Source: Lysobacteraceae bacterium CU05-9 (GTDB lineage: Bacteria; Pseudomonadota; Gammaproteobacteria; Xanthomonadales; Xanthomonadaceae). Taken from it: a stretch of 64,000 nucleotides of DNA. The translations under genes were made by a program, and so were the position numbers. Within the stretch, counting starts at the first letter, position 1. Each line of letters opens with the position of its first letter. Under the pieces are notes generated by a model. The model was not told where the DNA came from and made no database searches. It saw only the letters and a list, made by a program, of their open reading frames with translations. The stretch is taken from assembly GCA_007556525.1 (NCBI GenBank), contig SWJS01000001.1, forward strand, positions 620,184 to 684,183. The letters run 5' to 3'. Shown here piece by piece: positions 1 through 9,042 of this stretch.

Positions 1-57
1 CTCGGCGCTGACAGGTCCGCCACGCAACTTCTAAACGTTGCGATGCCGCATTGAAAC

Positions 58-91
58 AACCGCGCGTGGTGTAAATCGCGTGCGGTTTTTT
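58..91 (+). terminator. Rho-independent terminator, possibly bidirectional
   Basis: A 9-bp stem (58-66 with 79-87, one G-T pair) closes a 12-nt loop and is followed by four further T residues (88-91). It would end a plus-strand gene lying left of the window and could also serve the minus-strand regulator gene that stops at 96. Bases 1-57 hold no recognisable gene. At most they are the last codons of an upstream reading frame, with in-frame stops at 9, 32 and 52 in the three forward frames. Confidence 0.7.
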
Positions 92-95
92 CGTT

Positions 96-743
96 TCAAT
101 CGAGTGGCGTTGCATCAAGCCCTTCCGCGCGGAACACGGCGACCAGCTTGGGCACATTCGTGACATTGAGCTTGGCGAATAGTCGTGACTTGTGAGTGCT
201 GATCGTTTTCACGCTGACTGACAAAAGATTCGCAATCTCCTGGCAACGGTAACCTTGCACCAGCATCATCCCGACTTCCAATTCACGCGGCGACAGTCGC
301 GATACCAATGAGCCCTCATGTGGTTTATGCAATGCCATCCGCTGTGCGATTGAACGTGAAAGATAGATCTCTCCGCCTGCGACTTTCTCGATCGCCAATG
401 CTATTTCGTCGGTGGAACATTCGGCGCTGAGATAGCCACTGGCTCCGGCTTCCATGACACGGCCGGGAATGATGCCCTCCTCGGTCCGCGAGAAAACGAG
501 GATCCTTGTCTCCGGCTGTCCCCGACTGATTCGGGACGCTAACTCAATGCCACTGAATCCCTCAAAATGGGAATCGCACAATACGATCTTGGGTCGCAAC
601 ACCCGTATTGCACGCAGCGCTTGCTCCCCATTGTTCGCTTCGCCGATGACCCGGAAGCCCGATCGACGTTGCAAAGTGGTCTTAAATGCGTCACGAATGA
701 ACGCTTCCGAATACACCAAAAATATTGTGACTTCCTTCGACAT
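96..743 (-). CDS. LuxR/NarL-family response regulator with atypical receiver domain
   Basis: DNA-binding two-component regulator of 215 residues. The receiver domain spans about 5-120 and keeps the phospho-acceptor Asp57 (context LCDSHFEG). The C-terminal LuxR helix-turn-helix is about 147-205 (LSPRELEVG, EIANLLSVSVKTISTHKSRL). The acidic pair that normally binds Mg2+ is replaced by Tyr11-Ser12, and the conserved Lys after beta-5 is missing (YLSAE instead of YLLKD). The start at 743 is chosen because a GGGGG ribosome-binding site lies 5-6 nt upstream. No histidine kinase gene is adjacent, so it is an orphan here. A CRP-type palindrome lies about 20 nt upstream of the start codon. The family is certain; target genes and phosphorylation are unknown. 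Confidence 0.9.
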   Translation of the reverse strand: MSKEVTIFLVYSEAFIRDAFKTTLQRRSGFRVIGEANNGEQALRAIRVLRPKIVLCDSHFEGFSGIELASRISRGQPETRILVFSRTEEGIIPGRVMEAGASGYLSAECSTDEIALAIEKVAGGEIYLSRSIAQRMALHKPHEGSLVSRLSPRELEVGMMLVQGYRCQEIANLLSVSVKTISTHKSRLFAKLNVTNVPKLVAVFRAEGLDATPLD

Positions 744-762
744 GACAGCCCCCTGTTGTCTC

Positions 763-784
763 AATTGTGATTATCATCACAATT
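763..784 (-). promoter_or_regulatory. CRP/Clp-type operator
   Basis: A perfect palindrome with arms AATTGTGAT and ATCACAATT separated by four bases. It contains the exact core TGTGA-N6-TCACA (766-781) recognised by CRP of E. coli and by Clp, the CRP homologue of xanthomonads. It sits 19-41 bases upstream of the start codon of the response regulator gene, very close to the coding region. If it is bound there, repression or autoregulatory control is at least as likely as activation. A weaker half-site (TGTGA) occurs at 877-881 in the same intergenic region. Confidence 0.65.
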
Positions 785-972
785 AATGTTTTAGGTCAGA
801 AACCTGAATGAATTCCCTGAAATGACCGAATATTTGTTCTGCCAGAACCGCAATTTGGCATTTTTGCCATTTCCCTTGTGATTACTGTCCGATTTATTGT
901 CCGTTTAGCGCCATAGGCAAATGACAGACTAAGCTGTAGGAAAAGCACTCGCCGTGCTGTAGGAACTCGCAC

Positions 973-2280
973 TTGACAGAATCGATCAATTTTCAAAACG
1001 CAGAGCTTCGCGCTTTGAAAGTCCAACAATTACACCGGAAGAAAGCCATTGCCGTAGGGTTGCTGGTTTTTGCGGCGATTTTGTTCGTCATTGGTACCTA
1101 TCTGCATGCACGCAGCGCGCATTGGGGCATCGGTCTCATGATCGCGATGTCCGAGGCCGCTATGGTCGGTGGATTGGCGGATTGGTTCGCTGTGACTGCG
1201 CTATTCCGGCATCCGCTGAATCAGAAATGGATTCCGCACACGGCGATCATTCCGTCGAAGAAAGACGCGATCGGCACGAATCTCGCGAACTTCATTTGTG
1301 ATCACTTCCTCGGCAGTGAACAAGTCATCGCGAAAATGCGCGAGATCAAACCCGCTGACCGCCTCACGGGATATTTGAATGACCACGATGCAACGGAACG
1401 CCTCGGCGATCTGGCACCACGGGTTGTGCCGCATTTAGTGCGAGTGTTGGACAGTCCACAGCTGCATCAATTCATCCAACGCACCGTGATCGATCGTGTC
1501 GGCAAGTTGGATGTCGCTTCCATCATTGCCCGCTCACTCGAGATGATGACGCATGATCGGAGGCACGAAGGGATTTTGACAAGTGTGCTCGTGTATTTGC
1601 ACGAACGCCTGGAGTCACCGGACTTGCGTGCGGAAATTGCGGCACGTGTCGAAGCATCGATGTGGAAGGTGCTCAAATGGGCACAGGTCGACGACATCGT
1701 TGCGGACAAAGTCACTGACAAAATCATCAACAGCCTCCGCCAGCTCCTCGCCGAAATGATCGACGATCCTGAGCATGAAATGCGCCATCGCATTGACGAT
1801 GAAATGCGCAAGTTGGTTGATCGCTTGCGCGACGATGAAGTGACTCGCGAACGTGTACATCACTTCCGCGATTCGTTGATGCAGAACCCTGAAATTTCGC
1901 GGTATGTGACGGGGTTGTGGCAGGAGTTTTTGGCGTGGTTATTGCGCGATTCCGAGAGCGATCAAAGTGTCGTTCGCGAGCATGTCATCAGTACGGCACG
2001 TGCGCTCGGTCGCAATCTGACGGAAGATGCCGGCATGCGCGATTGGATCGATTTGCAGCTTGAAAATGCTGTCGAGCCCCTACTCGATCGTTACCGTGAT
2101 TCCATCCGGAACTTCATCGTTGAACGCGTACAGAAGTGGCCCGCGGATGAGCTAACCAATGAACTGGAACTCAGTATCGGTACTGACCTGCAGTATGTGC
2201 GTTACAACGGGACCGTCGTCGGCGCCTTGATCGGCGGCCTGCTCTTCGGCACCAAAATGCTGATCGACCACTTAGCGTAG
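973..2280 (+). CDS. DUF445 family inner-membrane protein
   Basis: A 435-residue protein of the DUF445 family (E. coli YjiN is a member), of unknown biochemical function. An N-terminal membrane helix (about 24-45) is followed by the family hallmark GGLADWFAVTALFRHPL near residues 64-80. A long, charged, predominantly helical region follows, and a C-terminal hydrophobic segment (VGALIGGLLFGTKMLI) completes the family architecture. The start is a TTG at 973. No in-frame ATG lies nearby, and AGGA lies about 9 nt upstream. Its 3' end overlaps the convergent amidase gene by 9 bp. The upstream intergenic region (744-972) is shared with the divergent regulator gene. Confidence 0.85.
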   Translation: MTESINFQNAELRALKVQQLHRKKAIAVGLLVFAAILFVIGTYLHARSAHWGIGLMIAMSEAAMVGGLADWFAVTALFRHPLNQKWIPHTAIIPSKKDAIGTNLANFICDHFLGSEQVIAKMREIKPADRLTGYLNDHDATERLGDLAPRVVPHLVRVLDSPQLHQFIQRTVIDRVGKLDVASIIARSLEMMTHDRRHEGILTSVLVYLHERLESPDLRAEIAARVEASMWKVLKWAQVDDIVADKVTDKIINSLRQLLAEMIDDPEHEMRHRIDDEMRKLVDRLRDDEVTRERVHHFRDSLMQNPEISRYVTGLWQEFLAWLLRDSESDQSVVREHVISTARALGRNLTEDAGMRDWIDLQLENAVEPLLDRYRDSIRNFIVERVQKWPADELTNELELSIGTDLQYVRYNGTVVGALIGGLLFGTKMLIDHLA

Positions 2281-3072
2281 ATCGAACGCGTCTGCATCCA
2301 ACATTGCCGGGAACATTTCGCGGAATTCGTTCAACGCGCTCTTTGAGATCGCTGCGGTAACGACTTCTTCCCTGTACTCCGTTGTTTCCACCACCGGCAT
2401 TCCCTTGAAGTCGTAAACCGCGCTGTCGCCCGAGTACTCCAAGTTATTGCCATCGGTGCCAACACGGTTGACGCTGGCGACGTAAGCCAGATTTTCGATC
2501 GCTCGCGCCTTCGCCAACTGCACCCACGGATAGCGACGCACCGCAGGCCAATTCGCTGTATAAATCACCAAGTCGTAATCGGATTGCTGCGTGCTCGCAT
2601 CGTAACCATTGCGCGAAAACACCGGGAAACGCAGGTCATAACAGACTAACGGACAAATTTTCCATCCGCGAAAATCAACGATGATACGATCCTTGCCCGG
2701 CGCATAACGTTCGTGTTCGCGTCCATAACGGAACAGGTGGCGTTTGTCGTAATGCTTCACGCCACCATCTGGCGTGACGAAATACATGCGGTTAAAAACA
2801 CCATGATCGGTTCTCACTTGCACCGAACCTGTGACGGCCGCACCGAGTTTGCGCGCTTGTTCTTTCAACCAATCAACGGTCGGTCCATTGACACCTTCCG
2901 CTTGATCAATCGCATCGTTGCTGAAACCACTGGTAAAGGTCTCCGGCAAAATCACCACATCCGTCTGACCTTGCAGCGGCGCAATCAATTCACCGTAATA
3001 CTCGCGGTTCCCTGACGGGTCATGCCAACGTGTGTCGCCCTGAACCAAACTGACGCGCAACAAATCACCCAT
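2272..3072 (-). CDS. Nitrilase-superfamily amidase, omega-amidase-like (YafV type)
   Basis: Carbon-nitrogen hydrolase of 266 residues. The Glu-Lys-Cys triad is visible: Glu44 (ILPETFTSGF), Lys110 (YDKRHLF) and Cys144 (LVCYDLRFP). This branch (YafV/Nit2-like) hydrolyses omega-amides of 2-oxo acids such as 2-oxoglutaramate and 2-oxosuccinamate. The gene starts 2 nt after the stop of the methionine/glutamine-type aminotransferase gene. This fits a glutamine transaminase/omega-amidase pair in which the amidase removes the keto-amide product and pulls transamination forward. The start is ATG. Family assignment is firm; the substrate follows from family and neighbourhood, not from a test. Confidence 0.88.
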   Translation of the reverse strand: MGDLLRVSLVQGDTRWHDPSGNREYYGELIAPLQGQTDVVILPETFTSGFSNDAIDQAEGVNGPTVDWLKEQARKLGAAVTGSVQVRTDHGVFNRMYFVTPDGGVKHYDKRHLFRYGREHERYAPGKDRIIVDFRGWKICPLVCYDLRFPVFSRNGYDASTQQSDYDLVIYTANWPAVRRYPWVQLAKARAIENLAYVASVNRVGTDGNNLEYSGDSAVYDFKGMPVVETTEYREEVVTAAISKSALNEFREMFPAMLDADAFDLR

Positions 3073-3074
3073 GA

Positions 3075-4229
3075 CTACAGGGCCTTCAGGCGTTCAATGG
3101 CGGCATCCAACGTTGCGTCACTCTTTGCAAAGCACAACCGAATCAGGCGCTGACCCTTCGGCGGATTTGCATAAAACGGTGATAGCGGAATTGCTGTCAC
3201 GCCCTTCTCGACTGTCAACCAACGGCAGAACTCCATGTCATCCAGGTCACTCACCTTCGAGTAATCGACGAGCTGAAAATATCCACCCGGTACTGGCAAC
3301 GGTTCAAACTTCGTTTGCTTAAGCTGCTCACGGAACGCATCACGTCGCGCTTGATAAAACGCACCCAATTCCTCGTAATGCTCCGGCTCTTCGCGAATCA
3401 TTTCCGCAAACGCAACTTGCGCCGGCGTAAACGTACAAAACGTGTTGTATTGATGCACCTTGCGCAATTCTTTCGTCATCGCCGGTGGTGCGACCGCATA
3501 ACCAACCTTCCATCCGGTGCAGTGGTATGTTTTACCAAACGACGAAATCACAAACGCACGCTCGCGCAATTGTGGGTAGCGCAAAACTGATTCGTGTTGC
3601 GCACCGTCGAACACGATGTGCTCATAAACTTCATCAGACAGCAGATAGATATCCGTACCATCGAGCAATTCGATCAACGCATCGATGTCGTCGCGATTCA
3701 ACATCGCACCCGATGGGTTGTGCGGCGAGTTGATCATGAGCATGCGCGTTTTCGGCGTGATCGCTGCCTTGATCGCATTCCAATCTGGCGCAAAGGTACG
3801 CGGATCCAACGAGACGTGCACGGCGGTTGCGCCCGCAAGATCAATTGCAGGCTCGTAGCAGTCGTAGCAAGGATCCAGCACGATGACTTCATCACCCGCC
3901 TTCACAACACCGTGAATCGCGTTGAAAATCGCTTCCGATCCACCGGAACATACTGTGATTTCCGTGTTTGGATCGGGACGGTAACCATAGCAGCACTCAG
4001 TCTTGTCCGCGATGGCCTCACGCAACGATTGCAAGCCAGGCATCGGTGAATATTGGTTCAATCCGTCCGCCATCGCCCTCGCGGCGGCGTCCACCAAACG
4101 TTTCGGGACGTCGAAATCCGGAAAACCCTGCCCCAGATTCACGGCATTGTGTTCGGCGGCAAGCGCGGACATCACCGTAAAAATCGTCGTCTCAACTTTC
4201 GGCAATTTGGTTTCTGGCGTAGGAATCAC
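3075..4229 (-). CDS. PLP-dependent aminotransferase, methionine/glutamine type (YbdL-like)
   Basis: Fold-type I aminotransferase of 384 residues. Visible features are NLGQGFPDFD at 31-40, the NSPHNPSG substrate/cofactor motif near 167-174, LSDEVYEH (Asp199, Tyr202) and the Schiff-base lysine Lys233 in SSFGKTYHCTGWKVGY. The sequence resembles E. coli YbdL, which prefers methionine and can regenerate methionine from 4-methylthio-2-oxobutanoate. The start is a GTG at 4229. GGAGAG lies about 9 nt upstream, and no in-frame ATG precedes it. It forms a two-gene unit with the downstream omega-amidase-like gene, which suggests methionine salvage or glutamine-coupled transamination. Confidence 0.88.
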   Translation of the reverse strand: MIPTPETKLPKVETTIFTVMSALAAEHNAVNLGQGFPDFDVPKRLVDAAARAMADGLNQYSPMPGLQSLREAIADKTECCYGYRPDPNTEITVCSGGSEAIFNAIHGVVKAGDEVIVLDPCYDCYEPAIDLAGATAVHVSLDPRTFAPDWNAIKAAITPKTRMLMINSPHNPSGAMLNRDDIDALIELLDGTDIYLLSDEVYEHIVFDGAQHESVLRYPQLRERAFVISSFGKTYHCTGWKVGYAVAPPAMTKELRKVHQYNTFCTFTPAQVAFAEMIREEPEHYEELGAFYQARRDAFREQLKQTKFEPLPVPGGYFQLVDYSKVSDLDDMEFCRWLTVEKGVTAIPLSPFYANPPKGQRLIRLCFAKSDATLDAAIERLKAL

Positions 4230-4367
4230 AGCGGCGGTCTCTCCATGGTGGGGACAAACGTGGGCATCCGCACAGTTGGGACACCTTGGACCCCTTGATT
4301 TTAGCGTTTCACTGGGAGAAAGTCTGCCAAAAAGGTAGAATGGAAGGATTGTATTTTTTGCAGTGGT

Positions 4368-5018
4368 ATGGCGTCGAACCTCCCTTCACCATCCGCCGTC
4401 CTGGCGGTTCGCGAATTATGTTTTTCGCGCAATGATGAGCCGATTTTCGGACCGTTGAGCTTTGAGCTCCGCGATGGCCACGCCATGCTCATTGAAGGTG
4501 ATAACGGCGCCGGCAAGACGACGCTATTACGCGTCCTCGCAGGCTTCCTGACACCGACATCCGGTGAGGTGTTGCTTGATGGAGTAGCGGCGAATTGGCA
4601 TGCTCGTTCGCAACGCATGAGTTACCTCGGTCACACGTCCGGTTTAAAGTCGGATCTCACAGGTTTGCAAAATCTGCGTGCATTACTCGGCATGCAAGGA
4701 CAACGCCACGATCGCTCATTGGCACAAGCCGTTGAACGTGTCGGCTTGCTTGGCTTTGATGATGTTCCTTTACGTGCGTTATCAGCTGGCCAAAAGAAAC
4801 GCATGGCACTCGCCAAACTCTGGCTCTCCCCTGCGAAGTTGTGGATGCTCGATGAGCCTTACGCCAACCTTGATCTCGACGGCATTGCGTTGGTCAACAA
4901 CATGATCGAAGAACATGTTGCTTCCGGTGGATCCGTCATGCTCACGTCGCACGGCGCGTATGCGTCGCCACCGGTGCGCACCCAAACGTTGCGCATGCAA
5001 AGTGCGGTGATGGCGTGA
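4368..5018 (+). CDS. ccmA: Heme exporter ATP-binding protein CcmA
   Basis: ABC ATPase of 216 residues, first gene of the cytochrome c maturation (system I) operon. Walker A is GDNGAGKTT (Lys50), the signature is LSAGQKKRMALAKL, and Walker B is LWMLDEP. CcmA powers CcmB/CcmC-dependent release of holo-CcmE in the inner membrane. The last base-pairs overlap ccmB by 4 nt. The 138-bp gap upstream separates it from the divergent aminotransferase and must carry the operon promoter. TAGAAT at about 4335 is a possible -10 but has no convincing -35 partner. Ribosome-binding signals at the ATG are weak. Confidence 0.95.
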   Translation: MASNLPSPSAVLAVRELCFSRNDEPIFGPLSFELRDGHAMLIEGDNGAGKTTLLRVLAGFLTPTSGEVLLDGVAANWHARSQRMSYLGHTSGLKSDLTGLQNLRALLGMQGQRHDRSLAQAVERVGLLGFDDVPLRALSAGQKKRMALAKLWLSPAKLWMLDEPYANLDLDGIALVNNMIEEHVASGGSVMLTSHGAYASPPVRTQTLRMQSAVMA

Positions 5019-5704
5019 GCGTGTCACCGACGTTGATGCAAAGCGCGGTGGCGATGGCGTCTCGCGACTTGTCGTTGTTGTGGCGCCGTCGTGGCGATGC
5101 GCTGCAACCGGTATGGTTCGCAATTCTCGTCGTCGTGTTGTTTGCGATCGCGATGAATGCGGATGCGAATATTTTGACGCGCATTGCCGCCGGTGTGATT
5201 TGGGTCTGCGTGTTGCTCGCGAATTTGCTGTCGCTGGATCCGCTGTTCCGCAATGATCTCGACGATGGCGTGATTGAACAATGGATGCTATCGCCGGTTC
5301 CGTTGGGATGGTTGATGGCGGTGCGGATCTTCATGCATTGGTTGTTGACGGCTGGACCGTTGTTACTGGTGACACCAGTGCTTGCGTTGCTGATGAAGTT
5401 TCCGGCGGAGCACATCGGATGGTTGATGCTGGCGTTGATCATCGGCTCGTTGTTGCAGTCGTTGATTGGAGCCGTCGTTGCCGCATTGACGATCGGCATC
5501 CGACGTTCGGGCATGTTGATGGCGCTACTGACGTTGCCATTGTTTGTGCCGATTTTGATTTTTGGATTGGCGAGCATTGAAGCTGCGGTACAAGGTTTGA
5601 ATCCTTGGAACTCGGGATTGCTTCAGTTGCTTGCTGCGTTGGTTTTGGCGGTTGTACTGGCGCCCTGGGCGACCGCATCCGCGTTGAGGATTGCAATGAC
5701 ATGA
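5015..5704 (+). CDS. ccmB: Heme exporter membrane protein CcmB
   Basis: Integral membrane protein of 229 residues with six hydrophobic segments, as in the CcmB family. The motif LDPLFRNDLDDGVIEQWMLSP typical of CcmB appears near residues 73-93. It forms the membrane part of the CcmAB ABC complex. Translation starts at a GTG inside the ccmA stop region (4-nt overlap), which indicates translational coupling. Its stop overlaps the ccmC start in an ATGA arrangement. Confidence 0.95.
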   Translation: MSVSPTLMQSAVAMASRDLSLLWRRRGDALQPVWFAILVVVLFAIAMNADANILTRIAAGVIWVCVLLANLLSLDPLFRNDLDDGVIEQWMLSPVPLGWLMAVRIFMHWLLTAGPLLLVTPVLALLMKFPAEHIGWLMLALIIGSLLQSLIGAVVAALTIGIRRSGMLMALLTLPLFVPILIFGLASIEAAVQGLNPWNSGLLQLLAALVLAVVLAPWATASALRIAMT

Positions 5705-6459
5705 ATCCGGTTTTGCGTTGGTTTCACATGCTGGGCTCACCGCCCTATTTCAATCAGTTCGCGTTGAAGTGGACTCCATGGCTTACGATTGCATCGTTGA
5801 TCTGCGGTGCCATTGGTTTGTATCTCGGCTTGTTCAATGTGCCTGCTGATTATCAGCAAGGTGACAGCTTCCGGATCATTTACATGCACGTTCCTGCTGC
5901 ATCGATGAGCATGATGGTGTTCGCGGCGATGGCGTTTTATTCGTTCATTGCGATCGTGTGGCACATCAAACTGTGCGAAATCCTCGCGATGGCTTGCGCA
6001 CCGATTGGCGCCATGTTCACCGCAGTCACGTTGATCACCGGCTCGATCTGGGGCAAACCGATGTGGGGCACCTGGTGGGTGTGGGATCCGCGGTTGACGA
6101 CCGAATTGCTGCTGCTGTTCCTGTATCTCGGTGTAATTGCGTTGTATCAAGGCATTGAAGACCGCCGCAATGCAGCACGTGCGGCTGGCTTCCTCAGCAT
6201 CGTTGGTGTCGTGCTGTTGCCGATCATCAAATATTCCGTTGAATGGTGGAACTCGTTGCACCAAGGACAAACGTTTAGCTTTTTCGGCGCTTCGAAGATG
6301 GATCCATCGATGATGCAACCGATCATCTGGATGTTCATCGCCATCAACCTGTGGTTCTTCGCATCGTTGTTGCGTCGTGCACGTGTCGAAAACCTCAAAC
6401 GCGAATCGACCAAGTCCTGGGCGACCAAAGTCTTGATTGGTGAAGGAGAACAACGCTAA
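5701..6459 (+). CDS. ccmC: Heme-handling protein CcmC
   Basis: Six-helix membrane protein of 252 residues. It delivers heme to CcmE through the periplasmic tryptophan-rich motif, seen here as GTWWVWDPRLT near residue 120, flanked by conserved histidines (for example YMHVPAA). The ATG at 5701 overlapping the ccmB stop is preferred over longer in-frame extensions that would run into ccmB. The protein then begins MNPVLRWFHMLGSP, normal for the family. The stop TAA overlaps the ccmD start by one base. Confidence 0.95.
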   Translation: MNPVLRWFHMLGSPPYFNQFALKWTPWLTIASLICGAIGLYLGLFNVPADYQQGDSFRIIYMHVPAASMSMMVFAAMAFYSFIAIVWHIKLCEILAMACAPIGAMFTAVTLITGSIWGKPMWGTWWVWDPRLTTELLLLFLYLGVIALYQGIEDRRNAARAAGFLSIVGVVLLPIIKYSVEWWNSLHQGQTFSFFGASKMDPSMMQPIIWMFIAINLWFFASLLRRARVENLKRESTKSWATKVLIGEGEQR

Positions 6460-6614
6460 TGGCAACATACGCTGCTTATGTTTGGTCTGCCCTCGCCGTG
6501 TTCCTGATTGGACTCGCCTGGGATTATTTCAGTCCTCTCTGGACACTCCGCAAGTTACTCGCTGACGCGCAACGCAAAGATGCACGCAACCGTGCAAGGA
6601 AAGTTTCGAAATGA
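6459..6614 (+). CDS. ccmD: Heme exporter protein CcmD
   Basis: Small ORF of 51 residues between ccmC and ccmE. It begins [20 protein letters not shown], has one membrane helix (about 6-24), and ends in a basic, charged C-terminal tail ([13 protein letters not shown]). This is the CcmD layout: a small protein that stabilises the CcmABC-CcmE complex for release of heme-loaded CcmE. The ATG overlaps the ccmC stop by 1 nt, and the TGA overlaps the ccmE ATG by 4 nt. Confidence 0.92.
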   Translation: MATYAAYVWSALAVFLIGLAWDYFSPLWTLRKLLADAQRKDARNRARKVSK

Positions 6615-7078
6615 ACCCTACCCGTAAACGCCGCATGTATTTCCTGATTGGCGTGATTGCCGCTGCTTGCGTCGCGGCAGGTTTGATTGCCTACACGCTG
6701 CAGCAGAATGCAACGTTCCTTTTTACGCCTTCCGAGATCAAAGCCGGTGCGACGAAGGATGCAGAACGTTTCCGTCTCGGCGGCATGGTTGCGAAGGGTA
6801 GCTTCAAACGCGCCGAAGGCTCCATGGAATCTCACTTCGCGGTGACGGATGGTGATGCGCAGATGCCGGTGGTTTATACCGGAATTTTGCCGGACCTGTT
6901 CCGTGAAGACCAAGCGGTGATTGCGACCGGCAAGATGCAGGGTGATACCTTCGTTGCCGAACAAGTGTTGGCGAAGCATGACGAAAATTACATGCCGAAG
7001 GAAGTCGCTGACAAGATGGGCAAGGCCCACGTTAAACACGACGTGCAAGTTCCACCAACGGGTACACCTGCGCAATGA
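6611..7078 (+). CDS. ccmE: Heme chaperone CcmE
   Basis: Periplasm-facing heme chaperone of 155 residues. It has an N-terminal signal anchor (about 9-30) and an OB-fold domain. The covalent heme ligand His123 and Tyr127 lie in the motif [10 protein letters not shown], exactly as required for the HxxxY-type CcmE. CcmE accepts heme from CcmC and passes it to CcmF. Both ends overlap neighbours (ccmD and ccmF) by 4 nt. Confidence 0.96.
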   Translation: MNPTRKRRMYFLIGVIAAACVAAGLIAYTLQQNATFLFTPSEIKAGATKDAERFRLGGMVAKGSFKRAEGSMESHFAVTDGDAQMPVVYTGILPDLFREDQAVIATGKMQGDTFVAEQVLAKHDENYMPKEVADKMGKAHVKHDVQVPPTGTPAQ

Positions 7079-9042
7079 ATCCGATGATGCAATCGATGTT
7101 GCCCGAGATCGGACAGGTTGTTCTGGCGTTGGCGTTCCTGGTTTCGGCAGTCTTAATGACCGTGCCGATGCTCGGCGTGCATCGCAATCAATCTTCATGG
7201 ATGGCGGTCGCTCGACCTGCGGCTTATGTGCAATTGGGCTGTGTGTTCATTGCGTATCTGATCCTCACGTATGCGTTCGTCACGCAAAATTTCTCCGTCA
7301 CCTACGTCGCGCAGAACAGTAACTCGCTATTGCCGATGATCTATCGCTTCACCGCAGTCTGGGGCGCGCATGAAGGCTCATTCCTCTTGTGGGTGCTTGT
7401 GCTGGCGGCGTGGACGGTTGCGGTTGCGATGTTTTCGAAGTCATTGCCGGAGCGCGTTTGGGCACGCGTTCTTGCAGTGAAGGGATTCATCTCGTTTGGC
7501 TTCCTCGCGTTCCTGATTTTCACGTCCAATCCATTTACACGAATTCTGCCGGCTGCTGCTGAAGGCCAGGATTTGAATCCATTGCTGCAAGATCCGGGGA
7601 TGATCATCCATCCGCCGATGCTGTACATGGGCTACGTTGGCTTTGCGGTTCCCTTTGCGTTTGCAGTCGCCGCGTTGCTCGATGGCAAGCTCAATGCGCA
7701 ATGGATTCGTTGGACACGTCCGTGGACGAATTTCGCGTGGGCATTCCTGACGTTGGGCATCGCACTCGGCTCGTGGTGGGCGTACTACGAACTTGGCTGG
7801 GGCGGTTGGTGGTTCTGGGACCCGGTAGAGAACGCAAGTTTCATGCCTTGGCTCGTTGGCACCGCATTGCTTCACTCGCAAGCCGTCACGGAGAAGCGTG
7901 GCGAATTCCGCGGCTGGACGTTGTTGCTTGCGATCGCGGCGTTTTCGTTGTCACTGCTCGGCACCTTCCTTGTGCGCTCGGGCGTGTTAACGAGCGTGCA
8001 TGCGTTTGCGGCGGATCCGACGCGGGGTGTTTTTATCCTGTTGTTCCTTGCTTTGGTGATTGGTGGTTCGTTGGTGCTCTATGCATTGCGTGCACCGACA
8101 ACGACAGCGACGACGAACACGTTTGGCTGGGTGTCTCGCGAAGGCGGCTTGCTGGTCAACAACATTTTGCTGTCCGTGGCATGCGCGATGGTTTGCCTCG
8201 GCACGTTGTATCCATTGCTCGCTGACTCGTTGAACCTTGGCAAAATTTCCGTCGGCCCGCCCTACTTCGCGTTGATGTTCGTGTTGCTGATGGCACCGAT
8301 GATCATCGTGATGCCATTCGGGCCATTCCTACGCTGGCGTCAGGAAAACGGTGCCGCTGTCATGCGCACATTGGCGCCGTGGCTCGCGTTGAGCTTGATC
8401 GGTGGTGCCGTTGCTTACTTCGTGAGTTCACAGTCGCATTGGAAGGTTTTTGCGGGTGTTGCTGCTTCATTGTGGGTCGCGCTTGGCACGCTCGCTTACG
8501 CATTCCGTCAATGGAAGAAAACTAACGGCCGCCTCAACGCTGAAACCGTCGGAATGATCGTTGCGCACCTGGGTGTCGCAGTGTTCCTCGCCGGTGCGTT
8601 GCTGGTAGAAGCATTGAACAAGCAAACCGAAGTTGCAGTTGCTGCGGGCGAATCGCATCGTCTCGGCAAGTATGAGTTCACGCTCAATGAGATCCATGCC
8701 GAGGATGGCCCCAACTACAAAGCGCAAGTTGGCACGATTACCGTCAAGCAGTGCAATGGCGATCGTTGTGACCGTCAAGTGACGGTGCTGCATCCGGAAA
8801 AGCGTGAGTATCTCGCTGGCAAGCAAGTGATGTCCGAGGTCGGCATCGATGCAAGTTTGATGCGCGATGTTTACGTTGCGATCGGCGAACCCCTCGGGAA
8901 CGATCGCTGGGCATTGCGCCTGCAAATCAAGCCATTTGTACGTTGGATTTGGCTGGGCGCATTGATCATGATGCTCGGTGGATTCATCGTCGTTTTGGAT
9001 AAACGTTTCAAAATCAAATCGAAAGGAGAACCTACGCCGTGA
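7075..9042 (+). CDS. ccmF: Cytochrome c heme lyase subunit CcmF
   Basis: Large polytopic protein of 655 residues with about 14 hydrophobic segments. The heme-handling WWD motif reads [19 protein letters not shown] near residues 242-260, preceded by [11 protein letters not shown] and [11 protein letters not shown]. CcmF ligates heme from CcmE to apocytochromes with CcmH. The length matches the family. It overlaps ccmE and ccmG by 4 nt each. Confidence 0.96.
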   Translation: MNPMMQSMLPEIGQVVLALAFLVSAVLMTVPMLGVHRNQSSWMAVARPAAYVQLGCVFIAYLILTYAFVTQNFSVTYVAQNSNSLLPMIYRFTAVWGAHEGSFLLWVLVLAAWTVAVAMFSKSLPERVWARVLAVKGFISFGFLAFLIFTSNPFTRILPAAAEGQDLNPLLQDPGMIIHPPMLYMGYVGFAVPFAFAVAALLDGKLNAQWIRWTRPWTNFAWAFLTLGIALGSWWAYYELGWGGWWFWDPVENASFMPWLVGTALLHSQAVTEKRGEFRGWTLLLAIAAFSLSLLGTFLVRSGVLTSVHAFAADPTRGVFILLFLALVIGGSLVLYALRAPTTTATTNTFGWVSREGGLLVNNILLSVACAMVCLGTLYPLLADSLNLGKISVGPPYFALMFVLLMAPMIIVMPFGPFLRWRQENGAAVMRTLAPWLALSLIGGAVAYFVSSQSHWKVFAGVAASLWVALGTLAYAFRQWKKTNGRLNAETVGMIVAHLGVAVFLAGALLVEALNKQTEVAVAAGESHRLGKYEFTLNEIHAEDGPNYKAQVGTITVKQCNGDRCDRQVTVLHPEKREYLAGKQVMSEVGIDASLMRDVYVAIGEPLGNDRWALRLQIKPFVRWIWLGALIMMLGGFIVVLDKRFKIKSKGEPTP

